DNA of 64,000 nt from Mycolicibacterium tusciae JS617. GTDB taxonomy: Bacteria; Actinomycetota; Actinomycetes; Mycobacteriales; Mycobacteriaceae. The DNA lies in contig NZ_KI912270.1 of assembly GCF_000243415.2 (NCBI RefSeq), positions 1 to 64,000 of the forward strand, written 5' to 3'. A program made the position numbers and the translations under genes. Of this stretch, positions 16,091 through 23,672 are shown one piece after another (position 1 is the stretch's first letter; each line of letters starts with the position of its first letter). The notes under the pieces are model-generated. The model did no database searches, had not been told where the DNA came from, and saw nothing but the letters and a program-made list of their open reading frames with translations.

Positions 16091-16170
16091 CGATTTCGGC
16101 GTGCTCGCCGGAGCCGCCCCGGCGGCGACATCAGGACACGCGCTGAGCGTTACCAGGCACGCCGAAATCG
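16091..16170. repeat. Nested palindromic intergenic element
   Basis: CGATTTCGGCGTGC (16091-16104) and GCACGCCGAAATCG (16157-16170) are perfect 14-bp arms around 52 nt that hold an inner CGCCGG/CCGGCG hairpin. It lies between the amidohydrolase stop (16178) and the ACAD Shine-Dalgarno (16074-16080). It probably terminates or attenuates the upstream transcript. The outer arms resemble those of the palindrome split by the IS (TTCGG...CCGAA). Confidence 0.65.
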
Positions 16171-16177
16171 CAAGGAC

Positions 16178-17473
16178 TCAGTCCTTGTTGCCGGTCAATT
16201 CCTTTGCGTTGGCGGCGAAGTCGGCGAAGTTGGCACCCGTTTTCTCCTTCTTCGATAGCGCCTGGATGCTGACATCGTGGCCTTCGGCAGCCTTGCGCAG
16301 GGCACCGATCGTGGCCTGCTCCTTGGTGATGTGGGTGAACGGGTCGAAGTGGTACCACTTCATCGCGTTCTCGTAGGTCATCTTGTTGATCTCGTCGTCA
16401 GGCACGTTGTTCGCCTTGAGTACCTCGTCGAGCTGCTCGGGGGCACCTGGCCACATCGAGTCGCTGTGCGGGTAGTCGGCTTCCCAGCAGATGTTGTCGA
16501 TCCCGATCTGGTTGCGGAGTTCGACGCCGACGGGATCCGATATGAAGCACGTCAGGAAGTGGTCGCGGAACACCTCGCTGGGCTTCTGCTTGCCGAAATC
16601 CTGACCGGTCCAGGTGGAATGCATCTCGTATGTGCGGTCTGCGCGGTCCAGGAAGTACGGGATCCAGCCGGTGCCGCCCTCGGACAGCGCGATCTTGAGG
16701 TCGGGATACTCCTTGATCGGCTTGGACCACAACAGATCCGCCGCGGCCTGCACGATGTTCATCGGCTGCAGCGTGATCATCACATCCATGGGCGCGTCCG
16801 GCGCGGTGATCGCCAGGCGACCGGAGGACCCGATGTGCACGTTGAGCACCGTGTCGGTATCCACCAGCGCATCCCACATCGGCTTCCAGTAGTCGAAGTC
16901 GTGGAAGGACGGGTATCCCATCGCCGAGGGATTCTCGGAGAACGTCAGCGAATGCACCCCGCGCTTGGCGTTGCGCCGAATCTCGGCCGCGCACGCCTCC
17001 GCATCCCAGATCACCGGCAACGTCATTGGAATGAAGCGCGCCGGATAGGCCCCACACCACTCCTCGACGTGCCAGTCGTTGTAGGCCTGCACCAGGGCCA
17101 AGCTGAACTCCTGATCCTCCGTGGCGAAAAGTCGCCCGGCGAATCCGGGGAAGGACGGGAAGCACATCGAGCCGAGAATGCCGCCTGCGTTCATGTCCTT
17201 GACGCGCTCGTCGACATCGAAACAGCCCTTGCGGATCTCATCGAGGCCCTGTGGCTCCAGGCCGTACTCCTCCTTAGGCCGGCCGGCCACCGCATTGAGG
17301 GCGACATTGGGAATGACGATGTCGCGGAACTGCCAGGTGTCGCTGCCGTCCGGGTTGTGCACCAACCGCGGCGCCTCATCCAGGTATTTCTTCTGCAGAT
17401 GATTCTTGAACATGTCCGGCGGCTCGACGATGTGATCATCAACACTGATCAGGATCATGTCGTCCTTGTTCAT
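16178..17473 (-). CDS. Amidohydrolase_2 family metal-dependent hydrolase/decarboxylase
   Basis: 431 residues, TIM-barrel amidohydrolase of the COG2159 (ACMSD/resorcylate-decarboxylase) type. LISVDDHIVEPPDMF supplies the N-terminal metal motif in DxH form, NVHIGSSG the barrel His, and WEADYPHSDSMWP the C-terminal Asp. Members hydrolyse C-N or decarboxylate ring acids; the substrate is unknown. The start is ATG 17473 with GGAGGG upstream. A second member (46216-47400) occurs in another module. A palindrome 37 bp upstream overlaps the probable promoter shared with the rightward Rieske operon. Confidence 0.85.
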   Translation of the reverse strand: MNKDDMILISVDDHIVEPPDMFKNHLQKKYLDEAPRLVHNPDGSDTWQFRDIVIPNVALNAVAGRPKEEYGLEPQGLDEIRKGCFDVDERVKDMNAGGILGSMCFPSFPGFAGRLFATEDQEFSLALVQAYNDWHVEEWCGAYPARFIPMTLPVIWDAEACAAEIRRNAKRGVHSLTFSENPSAMGYPSFHDFDYWKPMWDALVDTDTVLNVHIGSSGRLAITAPDAPMDVMITLQPMNIVQAAADLLWSKPIKEYPDLKIALSEGGTGWIPYFLDRADRTYEMHSTWTGQDFGKQKPSEVFRDHFLTCFISDPVGVELRNQIGIDNICWEADYPHSDSMWPGAPEQLDEVLKANNVPDDEINKMTYENAMKWYHFDPFTHITKEQATIGALRKAAEGHDVSIQALSKKEKTGANFADFAANAKELTGNKD

Positions 17474-17509
17474 GCCTGTTCCCTCCGTCGAAATCCTTGA
17501 TGGCACCAA

Positions 17510-17525
17510 CACTAGTTACCTAGTG
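17510..17525. promoter_or_regulatory. Candidate operator in amidohydrolase/Rieske divergent region
   Basis: CACTAGttacCTAGTG is a perfect 6-4-6 inverted repeat, 37 bp upstream of the amidohydrolase start. On the minus strand it overlaps a TAGTGT -10-like box, so a bound protein would block that promoter. The rest of 17526-17686 shows a GACCGG/CCGGTC hairpin at 17633-17652. Confidence 0.5.
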
Positions 17526-17686
17526 GTGTTCTCTATCTGAGGAAACTAGCTTCTCTTGCGGCGAGAATCAATGTCCGAAACCGCTCGCATGGGCCTCTTG
17601 CAGCACCGTTGGATGCCAAGTGACAGCCCACTGACCGGCACATCTACCGGTCGGGATTGACCAAGTGCAGGAAAGGTGGAAATCTA

Positions 17687-18277
17687 TTGGCGAAATATGA
17701 GAACCTGATTCTCATGAACGAGAGGAACCGGTCGGTGCGCTTGCCCCCGCTCCCCGCGGACCAGTGGGATGACGAGGTCGACAAGGCCCTTGCCGTCATG
17801 CTGCCCAAGGAGCGTCGCAACCCCGAGCGCGCGAGCAACATCCTCACCACGTTCGTTCGGCATCCTGCGCTGACCAAGGAATTCCTCAAGTTCAACGTCC
17901 ATCTTCTCTTCGGCTCGACGCTGCCTGCGAGGGAACGCGAACTCGCCATTCTGCGCGTCGCACATCGCACCGAGTCCGCGTATGAGTGGTTGCAGCACGT
18001 CCGGATGGGCGGCAACGAGGGACTCACCGAGCAGGACATCGCGGGCGTCCAGCTGGGCAAGGCCGACGACGAGTTCGACCGCACAATTCTGGTCGGTGTC
18101 GACGAACTGATGGACTCCTATGAACTGTCCGATGCGACGTGGGCCGCGTTGGGCGAACGGTGGGATGACCGGCAACGCATGGATTTCGTCTTCACGATCG
18201 GCTGCTACATCACAGTGGCCATGGCGTTGAAGACCTTTGGCATAGAACTCGACTCCGACCAAAACCCAGGAAGGTAA
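17687..18277 (+). CDS. Carboxymuconolactone decarboxylase-like (AhpD-fold) protein
   Basis: 196 residues from TTG 17687, or 187 from ATG 17714. The core RERELAILRVAHRTESAYEWLQHVRMG is the CMD/AhpD helical signature with Glu and His but no CxxC pair, so peroxidase activity is unlikely. TTG 17687 has AAAGGTGG seven bases upstream; ATG 17714 has no Shine-Dalgarno and lies inside a perfect palindrome. CMD-fold proteins often pair with aromatic ring-modifying enzymes, and this is the first gene before the Rieske oxygenase. Its exact reaction is unknown. Confidence 0.8.
   Translation: MAKYENLILMNERNRSVRLPPLPADQWDDEVDKALAVMLPKERRNPERASNILTTFVRHPALTKEFLKFNVHLLFGSTLPARERELAILRVAHRTESAYEWLQHVRMGGNEGLTEQDIAGVQLGKADDEFDRTILVGVDELMDSYELSDATWAALGERWDDRQRMDFVFTIGCYITVAMALKTFGIELDSDQNPGR
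17697..17715. promoter_or_regulatory. Palindrome over the possible ATG of the CMD gene
   Basis: ATGAGAAcctgaTTCTCAT is a perfect 7-5-7 inverted repeat whose last bases are the ATG at 17714. It may be an operator or an RNA hairpin hiding the start codon, and it favours the upstream TTG start. Confidence 0.45.
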
Positions 18278-18282
18278 TCACC

Positions 18283-19617
18283 GTGGCGTTTTTCAAGAAG
18301 CCGGATGTAGGCAGCTGGACCGAGAACTGGCCGGAACTCGGGACCGCTCCGGTCAACTATGAGGACTCGATCGATCCTGAGCACTGGAAGCTGGAGCAGC
18401 AGGCCATCTTTCGCAAGACCTGGCTGCAAATGGGCCGTATCGAGCGCTTGCCGAAGAAGGGCAGTTACATCACCCGTGAGCTGCCGTCAGTCGGCGCAGG
18501 CACGTCGATCATCATCGTCAACGACGGCGACCAGATCCGTGCCTTCTACAACATGTGCCGCCATCGCGGCAACAAGCTGGTGTGGAACGACTACCCCGGC
18601 GAGGAAGTCTCCGGCAGCTGCCGCCAATTCGTCTGCAAGTACCACGCGTGGCGCTACAGCCTCAAGGGCGACCTGACCTTCATTCAGCAGGAGCAGGAGT
18701 TCTTCGACATCGACAAGGCCGACTACCCGCTCAAGCCGGTGCGCTGCGAGGTGTGGGAGGGCTTCATCTTCGTCAACTTCGATGACGACGCCGAGCCGTT
18801 GGTGGACTACCTCGGCGAGTTCGGCGAGGGCCTGAAGGGATACCCGTTCCACGAGATGACCGAGCATTACAGCTACCGCTCGGAGATCAAGGCCAACTGG
18901 AAGTTGTTCATCGACGCGTTCGTCGAGTTCTACCACGCGCCAATCCTGCACATGAAGCAGGCGGAGAAGGAGGAAGCCGAGAAGCTGGCCAAGTTCGGCT
19001 TCGAGGCGCTGCACTACGACATCAAGGGTGATCACTCGATGATTTCGTCCTGGGGTGGCATGAGCCCGCCGAAGGACCTCAACATGGTCAAGCCCATCGA
19101 GCGCATCCTGCACAGCGGCTTGTTCGGGCCGTGGGATCGTCCCGCCATCGAGGGCATCCTGCCCGACGAGCTGCCACCCGCGATCAACCCCGGGCGGCAC
19201 GCGACGTGGGGCCAGGACTCATTCGAGTTCTTCCCGAACTTCACCCTGCTCTTCTGGGTGCCGGGCTGGTATCTGACGTACAACTACTGGCCGACCGGTG
19301 TGGACACCCATATCTTCGAGGCCGACTTGTACTTCGTGCCACCGAAGAACCTGCGCGAACGACTGTCTCAGGAGCTGGCTGCCGTGACGTTCAAGGAGTA
19401 CGCGTTCCAGGACGCCAACACGTTGGAGGCCACGCAGACGCAGATCGGCACCCGCGCCGTACTCGACTTCCCGTTGTGCGACCAGGAGATTCTGTTGCGA
19501 CACCTGCACCACACCGCCCACAAATACGTCGACAGGTACAAGGAGTCGCTGGCGAACGCAAACCCGACGAACGGCAGGCACGCCGCGACCGCCGAGAAGG
19601 CATCAGCGAATGTCTAA
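18283..19617 (+). CDS. Rieske non-heme iron oxygenase, alpha subunit
   Basis: 444 residues. The Rieske [2Fe-2S] ligands are Cys92, His94 (MCRHRG), Cys118 and His121 (CKYHAW). The catalytic iron site is in NWKLFIDAFVEFYHAPILH, with His218 and His223. The family hydroxylates aromatic or alicyclic rings with O2 and electrons from a reductase. No reductase or ferredoxin gene is adjacent, so electrons must come from elsewhere. GTG 18283 follows AGGAAGG. It lies 5 nt after the CMD gene and overlaps the 109-residue protein by 8 nt, suggesting they work together. Confidence 0.92.
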   Translation: MAFFKKPDVGSWTENWPELGTAPVNYEDSIDPEHWKLEQQAIFRKTWLQMGRIERLPKKGSYITRELPSVGAGTSIIIVNDGDQIRAFYNMCRHRGNKLVWNDYPGEEVSGSCRQFVCKYHAWRYSLKGDLTFIQQEQEFFDIDKADYPLKPVRCEVWEGFIFVNFDDDAEPLVDYLGEFGEGLKGYPFHEMTEHYSYRSEIKANWKLFIDAFVEFYHAPILHMKQAEKEEAEKLAKFGFEALHYDIKGDHSMISSWGGMSPPKDLNMVKPIERILHSGLFGPWDRPAIEGILPDELPPAINPGRHATWGQDSFEFFPNFTLLFWVPGWYLTYNYWPTGVDTHIFEADLYFVPPKNLRERLSQELAAVTFKEYAFQDANTLEATQTQIGTRAVLDFPLCDQEILLRHLHHTAHKYVDRYKESLANANPTNGRHAATAEKASANV

Positions 19618-19939
19618 GCTTCCAGAGGAATTCGCCGATCTCGAGAAATTCAGCGACTGGTGCCTGCCCACCGAGGAGGAGCGCTACCAGAAGCGCCTCA
19701 ACTCGACGATGGAAGAAATGCAGGAGCTCTACGATGCCGGAATGGCGCGTCTCGAGGACATCATGGTGTACGTCGACGCACGCTTCCCGCTGAAGGGGAT
19801 GCCCGACGACGCCAAGGCATTGGTGCACCTCGGCCAGTCGATCGTCATGGTGAGCTTCCCCATCGAGGTGTGGAAACAGCCGCGAGTGCTTGACAGTGGC
19901 GCCGCATACATCAATCTGATCAAGGAGCCGGTGGTCTAG
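19610..19939 (+). CDS. Small protein of unknown function, Rieske partner candidate
   Basis: 109 residues, not recognised. The first 50 residues are acidic and helical (EEFADLEKFSDWCLPTEEERYQKR), with one Cys; the rest is mixed, ending YINLIKEPVV. It is not a Rieske beta subunit, which would be about 170-190 residues with an NTF2 fold. The ATG lies 8 nt inside the oxygenase gene, and AAGG is nine bases upstream, so its synthesis is coupled to the oxygenase. It could be an assembly or stability factor (inference). Confidence 0.7.
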   Translation: MSKLPEEFADLEKFSDWCLPTEEERYQKRLNSTMEEMQELYDAGMARLEDIMVYVDARFPLKGMPDDAKALVHLGQSIVMVSFPIEVWKQPRVLDSGAAYINLIKEPVV

Positions 19940-19941
19940 GC

Positions 19942-21186
19942 GTGGCCTCTCCCACGACATTGACCGTCAAGGCCGCGGGTTACGTCGACGTCGACGCCGG
20001 CGAAATCGTCCGGCCCGCAGTCGTTCACGTCGCCGACGGCGTGATCGTCGGCATCGGCGGCGATCCTCCGGATGGTTCGACCGTCATCGATCTCGGCGAG
20101 GCCATCCTGCTGCCCGGCCTGATGGACATGGAGGTCAACCTGTTCATGGGCGGACGCGGTGAGACGCCGGGCCTGTCCCAGGTGCAGGATGACCCGCCCA
20201 CCCGGACGATTCGGTCGATCGGCAACGCCCGTCGGACGCTGCGGGCCGGTTTCACGACGGTCCGCAACCTCGGCTTGTTCGTGAAGACCGGCGGCTACCT
20301 GCTGGACGTCGCGCTCTGCAGGGCTATCGAGGCGGGTTTGGTCGACGGACCGCGCGTGGTCCCTGCGGGCCATGCGATCACGCCGACAGGTGGGCACCTC
20401 GACCCGACGATGTTCGCCGCGTTCATGCCGGGGGCGTTGGACCTGACAGTCGAAGAGGGCATTGCCAACGGAGTCGACGAAATCCGCAAGGCGGTGCGCT
20501 ATCAAATCAAACACGGCGCACAGCTGATCAAGGTCTGCGTTTCCGGCGGCGTGATGTCGATGACGGGCGAGGCCGGCGCACAACACTATTCGGACGAGGA
20601 GCTGCGGGCGATCGTTGACGAGGCTCACCGCCGCGGACTGCGCGTCGCCGCCCACACCCACGGCGCGGAAGCGGTCAAGCACGCCGTGGCGTGCGGCATC
20701 GACTGCATTGAGCACGGCTTCCTGATGGACGATGAAGCCATCCAGATGCTCGTCGACAACGACCGGTGGCTGGTGACCACCCGCCGCCTCGCAGAGGCCA
20801 TGGATGTATCGCGGGCACCAAAAGAGTTGCAGGACAAGGCCGCCGAGATGTTCCCGAAGGCCAAAACGTCGATCAAGGCGGCGTACGACGCCGGCGTCAA
20901 GATCGCCGTCGGCAGCGATGCGCCCGCCATCCCCCACGGTCGCAACGCCGACGAACTCGTCACCCTGGTCGACTGGGGTATGCCGCCCGCTGCCGTACTG
21001 CGGGCCGCGACGGTCGTGGCCGCCGATCTGATCAACAGGTCCGACCTCGGCCGGTTAGCCGAAGGCTACTTGGCCGACATCATCGCGGTTCCCGGTGACC
21101 CGCTGGCCGATATCAGCGTTACACGGAACGTTAACTTTGTAATGAAGGACGGTAAGGTCTTCAAGAATGACACCAACACGAACTGA
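19942..21186 (+). CDS. Imidazolonepropionase-like amidohydrolase with altered HxH motif
   Basis: 414 residues of the COG1228 amidohydrolase group. The barrel motifs LIKVCVSGGV (bridging Lys), AAHTHGAEA and CIEHGFLMD (His) and AVGSDAPAIPHG (Asp) are intact. The first metal motif, normally DxHxH after PGL.D, reads PGLMDMEVN, so Glu and Asn replace both His. Either metal binding is changed or the chemistry differs. GTG 19942 follows the small protein's stop by 2 nt. It belongs to the Rieske operon and probably opens or hydrolyses a ring product. Confidence 0.85.
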   Translation: MASPTTLTVKAAGYVDVDAGEIVRPAVVHVADGVIVGIGGDPPDGSTVIDLGEAILLPGLMDMEVNLFMGGRGETPGLSQVQDDPPTRTIRSIGNARRTLRAGFTTVRNLGLFVKTGGYLLDVALCRAIEAGLVDGPRVVPAGHAITPTGGHLDPTMFAAFMPGALDLTVEEGIANGVDEIRKAVRYQIKHGAQLIKVCVSGGVMSMTGEAGAQHYSDEELRAIVDEAHRRGLRVAAHTHGAEAVKHAVACGIDCIEHGFLMDDEAIQMLVDNDRWLVTTRRLAEAMDVSRAPKELQDKAAEMFPKAKTSIKAAYDAGVKIAVGSDAPAIPHGRNADELVTLVDWGMPPAAVLRAATVVAADLINRSDLGRLAEGYLADIIAVPGDPLADISVTRNVNFVMKDGKVFKNDTNTN

Positions 21187-21658
21187 GGATCTCGTCGAGA
21201 TCCAGCAGCTGCTGGCGAAGTACGCCGTCACGATCACCCAGGGTGACGTCGAGGGACTGGTCACGGTGTTCACGCCGGACGGCACCTACAGCGCGTTCGG
21301 GTCGACGTACACGCTTGCCCGGTTTCCAGAGCTGGTCGCGGCCGCACCGAGCGGGCTGTTCATGACGGGCACGTCGCTGGTCGACCTGGTCGAGGGCGCG
21401 GACACGGCGACCGGTACGCAGCCGCTGTGCTTCATCGAGCACTCCAAACACGACATGCGCATCGGTTACTACAACGACACCTACGTGCGCACCGATGACG
21501 GCTGGCGGTTGAAGACCCGCGCCATGACGTTCATCCGGCGCAGCGGAGAGCACGATTCCGGACGTCCGCACGCGATCGGCCGGCCGGAGGCCGATGTCCC
21601 CGCCGGGGCGCCTCCGGAGCCCGATGTCGCCGCCGGGGCGGCTCCGGAGCCCGAATGA
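21167..21658 (+). CDS. SnoaL/NTF2-like fold protein with repeat tail
   Basis: 163 residues. The first 125 show the SnoaL-like pattern (EIQQLLAKYAVTITQGDVEGLVTVFTPDGTY... YYNDTYVRTDDGWRLKTRAMTFIRR), a cone-shaped fold used by small dehydratases, isomerases and hydroxylase partners. The last 25 residues are a low-complexity Pro/Ala/Glu tail encoded by a 30-bp tandem repeat. It overlaps the amidohydrolase by 20 nt and the ACAD by ATGA, so all three are coupled. The specific reaction is unknown. Confidence 0.8.
   Translation: MTPTRTEDLVEIQQLLAKYAVTITQGDVEGLVTVFTPDGTYSAFGSTYTLARFPELVAAAPSGLFMTGTSLVDLVEGADTATGTQPLCFIEHSKHDMRIGYYNDTYVRTDDGWRLKTRAMTFIRRSGEHDSGRPHAIGRPEADVPAGAPPEPDVAAGAAPEPE
21587..21654 (+). 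repeat. 30-bp tandem repeat at the end of the SnoaL-like gene
   Basis: Two units of 30 bp (21587-21616, 21617-21646) plus 8 bp of a third encode repeating E-x-D-V-x-A-G-A-x-P. In-frame length variation between strains is likely. Confidence 0.85.
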
Positions 21659-22797
21659 CCAGCGAGCTCACCGCAGGCACCGAGTTCGACACCGTCGCCG
21701 ACTTCAGGTCGCAACTGGTCGCCTGGCTGGACAGCCATGATCTGACCCCGCCGCCCGGCGACCGTTCGCTCGACGCGCATCACGCGCAGCACGCCCGAGT
21801 GCTCAAGGAGCTCTACGACGCGGGCTGGATGCGCTGGGGCTGGCCGGAATCCGCGGGTGGCCTCGGCGGGCCGATGGTCCTGCGCGCGATCGTCGGCGAA
21901 GAGGTCGTCGGCCGTCGCCTCGACGACCCCGGGCCGTACTCGATGCTCGAAGTGTTGACCCCGACGATGATCGACTACGCCCGACCCGAACTCGCCGCGC
22001 AGATGGTCCCGCGACTGCTGTCAGGTCAGGAGACCTGGTGCCAGGGCTTCTCCGAACCAGGCTCGGGTAGTGACCTGGCATCGCTTTCGACGCGCGCCGA
22101 GCAGCGTGGCTCCAATACTGGGGAGTGGGTGATCAACGGCCAGAAGGTGTGGACCAGCTTCGCGCAGTACGCGAAGCGTTGCGTCCTGCTCACCCGAACG
22201 GGTGAGGGACATTCGGGCATCACCGCCTTCTTCGTCGACATGGACAGTCCGGGCGTGGACGTCCGCCCGCTGCGCACGATGCACGGCGTCGACGAGTTCT
22301 GCGAGGTCTACTTCGACGATGTGGTGGTGCCTGCCGATCGCATGCTCGGAAATCCCGGCGATGGCTGGCAACTCGCGATGGATCTGCTGCCATATGAACG
22401 CTCGACGTGCTTCTGGCAGCGCATCGCCTACCTGTACTCACGATTCGATGCGCTGATCCGAGAGGTCAAGAACCTCGGTCAGGCCGCGGATTCGGAACTG
22501 GGCGAGACATATCTGGCCCTGCACACCGTGCGCTGCCGGTCTCGGGCCACCCAGCTGAGGCTGGCTGACGGCAACAAGCTCGGTCCGGACACGTCGATCG
22601 ACAAGGTCTTGTTGGCCGGGGGCGAACAGCAGCTCTACAACACCGCGCACGACCTGCTGCCGGGTGTCATCGAGCTCGACGACACCGAATGGCGCACCGA
22701 ATACCTGTATTCGCGGGCGGCCACCATCTACGGCGGTACTGCCGAGGTGCAGCGCAACATCATCGCCCGCCACCTGCTCGACCTCGGGAAGGAATGA
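21655..22797 (+). CDS. Acyl-CoA dehydrogenase, large subunit of a two-gene ACAD
   Basis: 380 residues with a complete ACAD fold: QGFSEPGSGSDLASL, WVINGQKVWTSFAQYA, and the C-terminal IYGGTAEVQRNIIARHLLDLGKE. The YEGT glutamate is Gly, as in actinobacterial FadE subunits that form alpha2beta2 complexes. It is followed, with an ATGA overlap, by a 270-residue partial ACAD, the pattern of heteromeric FadE pairs acting on bulky, steroid-like acyl-CoAs. This suggests the Rieske operon ends in beta-oxidation of a large substrate (inference). Confidence 0.9.
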   Translation: MTSELTAGTEFDTVADFRSQLVAWLDSHDLTPPPGDRSLDAHHAQHARVLKELYDAGWMRWGWPESAGGLGGPMVLRAIVGEEVVGRRLDDPGPYSMLEVLTPTMIDYARPELAAQMVPRLLSGQETWCQGFSEPGSGSDLASLSTRAEQRGSNTGEWVINGQKVWTSFAQYAKRCVLLTRTGEGHSGITAFFVDMDSPGVDVRPLRTMHGVDEFCEVYFDDVVVPADRMLGNPGDGWQLAMDLLPYERSTCFWQRIAYLYSRFDALIREVKNLGQAADSELGETYLALHTVRCRSRATQLRLADGNKLGPDTSIDKVLLAGGEQQLYNTAHDLLPGVIELDDTEWRTEYLYSRAATIYGGTAEVQRNIIARHLLDLGKE

Positions 22798-23606
22798 GCG
22801 TGCCCGGACACGAGTGGGACACCGAATCTCTCGAATTGCTCGAAGACGGCCTGCGCAAGACGATGCTGTCCACCTCCGGCGCCGAACTGGATCTCGCGCT
22901 GGCGGAGCTGGGCTGGGCCGAGATGCTGTCCGATATGTCGGAGGTGGCGATACCGCTCGTGTTCCGGCTGCTGGGCGAAACGGGCTCGCACGCTTCGGTT
23001 CTCAACGATGTGGTACTGCTGGCCTCCAGTCCTGACGAAGGCTCGCACCCCGCACTGCCGTATGCAGGCGGCGGTTGGGTGGTGTGGGACTACGCCGACG
23101 CCGACGAAAGTTCGGCCCTTGGTGGCCTGCCACTGCGCCGGGTTGAAGAGGGTGGGCATCCGCGGCTTCCCGACGCCCGCCGGGCGGTCGGCTGGTGGCT
23201 GGTCGGTTCCGCACGGGCCATGCTGTCCCTGGCTCGCCAGTATGCGCTGGACCGGGTCCAATTCGGCAAGCCGATCGCGTCCTTCCAGGCGATCCGGCAT
23301 CGACTGGCCGAGACGCTGGTCGCGATCGAAGGCGCAGAAGCGACCCTGAGCCTTCCCGGCGACGACAACCCCGACCTGACGGCGCTGCTGGCCAAGGCGG
23401 CCGCGGGTAAGGCCGCGCTCACCGCGGCCAGGCATTGCCAGCAGGTGCTGGCCGGCATCGGCTTCACCGCCGAGCACGAACTTCACCACCATATTGAGCG
23501 CGCCCTGGTCCTCGACGGGTTGCTCGGTAGCTCAAAGGAACTTACGCGCAGGGCCGGTGCGGGACTGAGGGCGCGCGGCTCGGTCCCCCGCCTCGCCCAC
23601 CTCTAG
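22794..23606 (+). CDS. ACAD-like small subunit
   Basis: 270 residues, about 100 fewer than a full ACAD. The N domain and much of the beta domain are reduced, while the C-terminal helices with RVQFGKPIASFQAIRHRLAE are kept. That segment helps bind FAD in partner subunits. It starts at ATG 22794 inside the stop of the large subunit. It probably forms a heterotetramer with the upstream gene and is catalytically silent alone. It is the last gene of the operon; a TetR gene follows after 66 bp. Confidence 0.85.
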   Translation: MSVPGHEWDTESLELLEDGLRKTMLSTSGAELDLALAELGWAEMLSDMSEVAIPLVFRLLGETGSHASVLNDVVLLASSPDEGSHPALPYAGGGWVVWDYADADESSALGGLPLRRVEEGGHPRLPDARRAVGWWLVGSARAMLSLARQYALDRVQFGKPIASFQAIRHRLAETLVAIEGAEATLSLPGDDNPDLTALLAKAAAGKAALTAARHCQQVLAGIGFTAEHELHHHIERALVLDGLLGSSKELTRRAGAGLRARGSVPRLAHL

Positions 23607-23660
23607 CCTTCGGCGCGAGCCTGCGTGTCTGCGGCCGACCACCAGGGTGGCGACGGACTC

Positions 23661-23666
23661 TAGAAT
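23661..23666 (+). promoter_or_regulatory. -10 box TAGAAT of a leaderless TetR transcript
   Basis: TAGAAT ends 6 nt before GTG 23673, the spacing expected when the transcript begins at the start codon. No Shine-Dalgarno is seen. Confidence 0.6.
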
Positions 23667-23672
23667 CACGGC

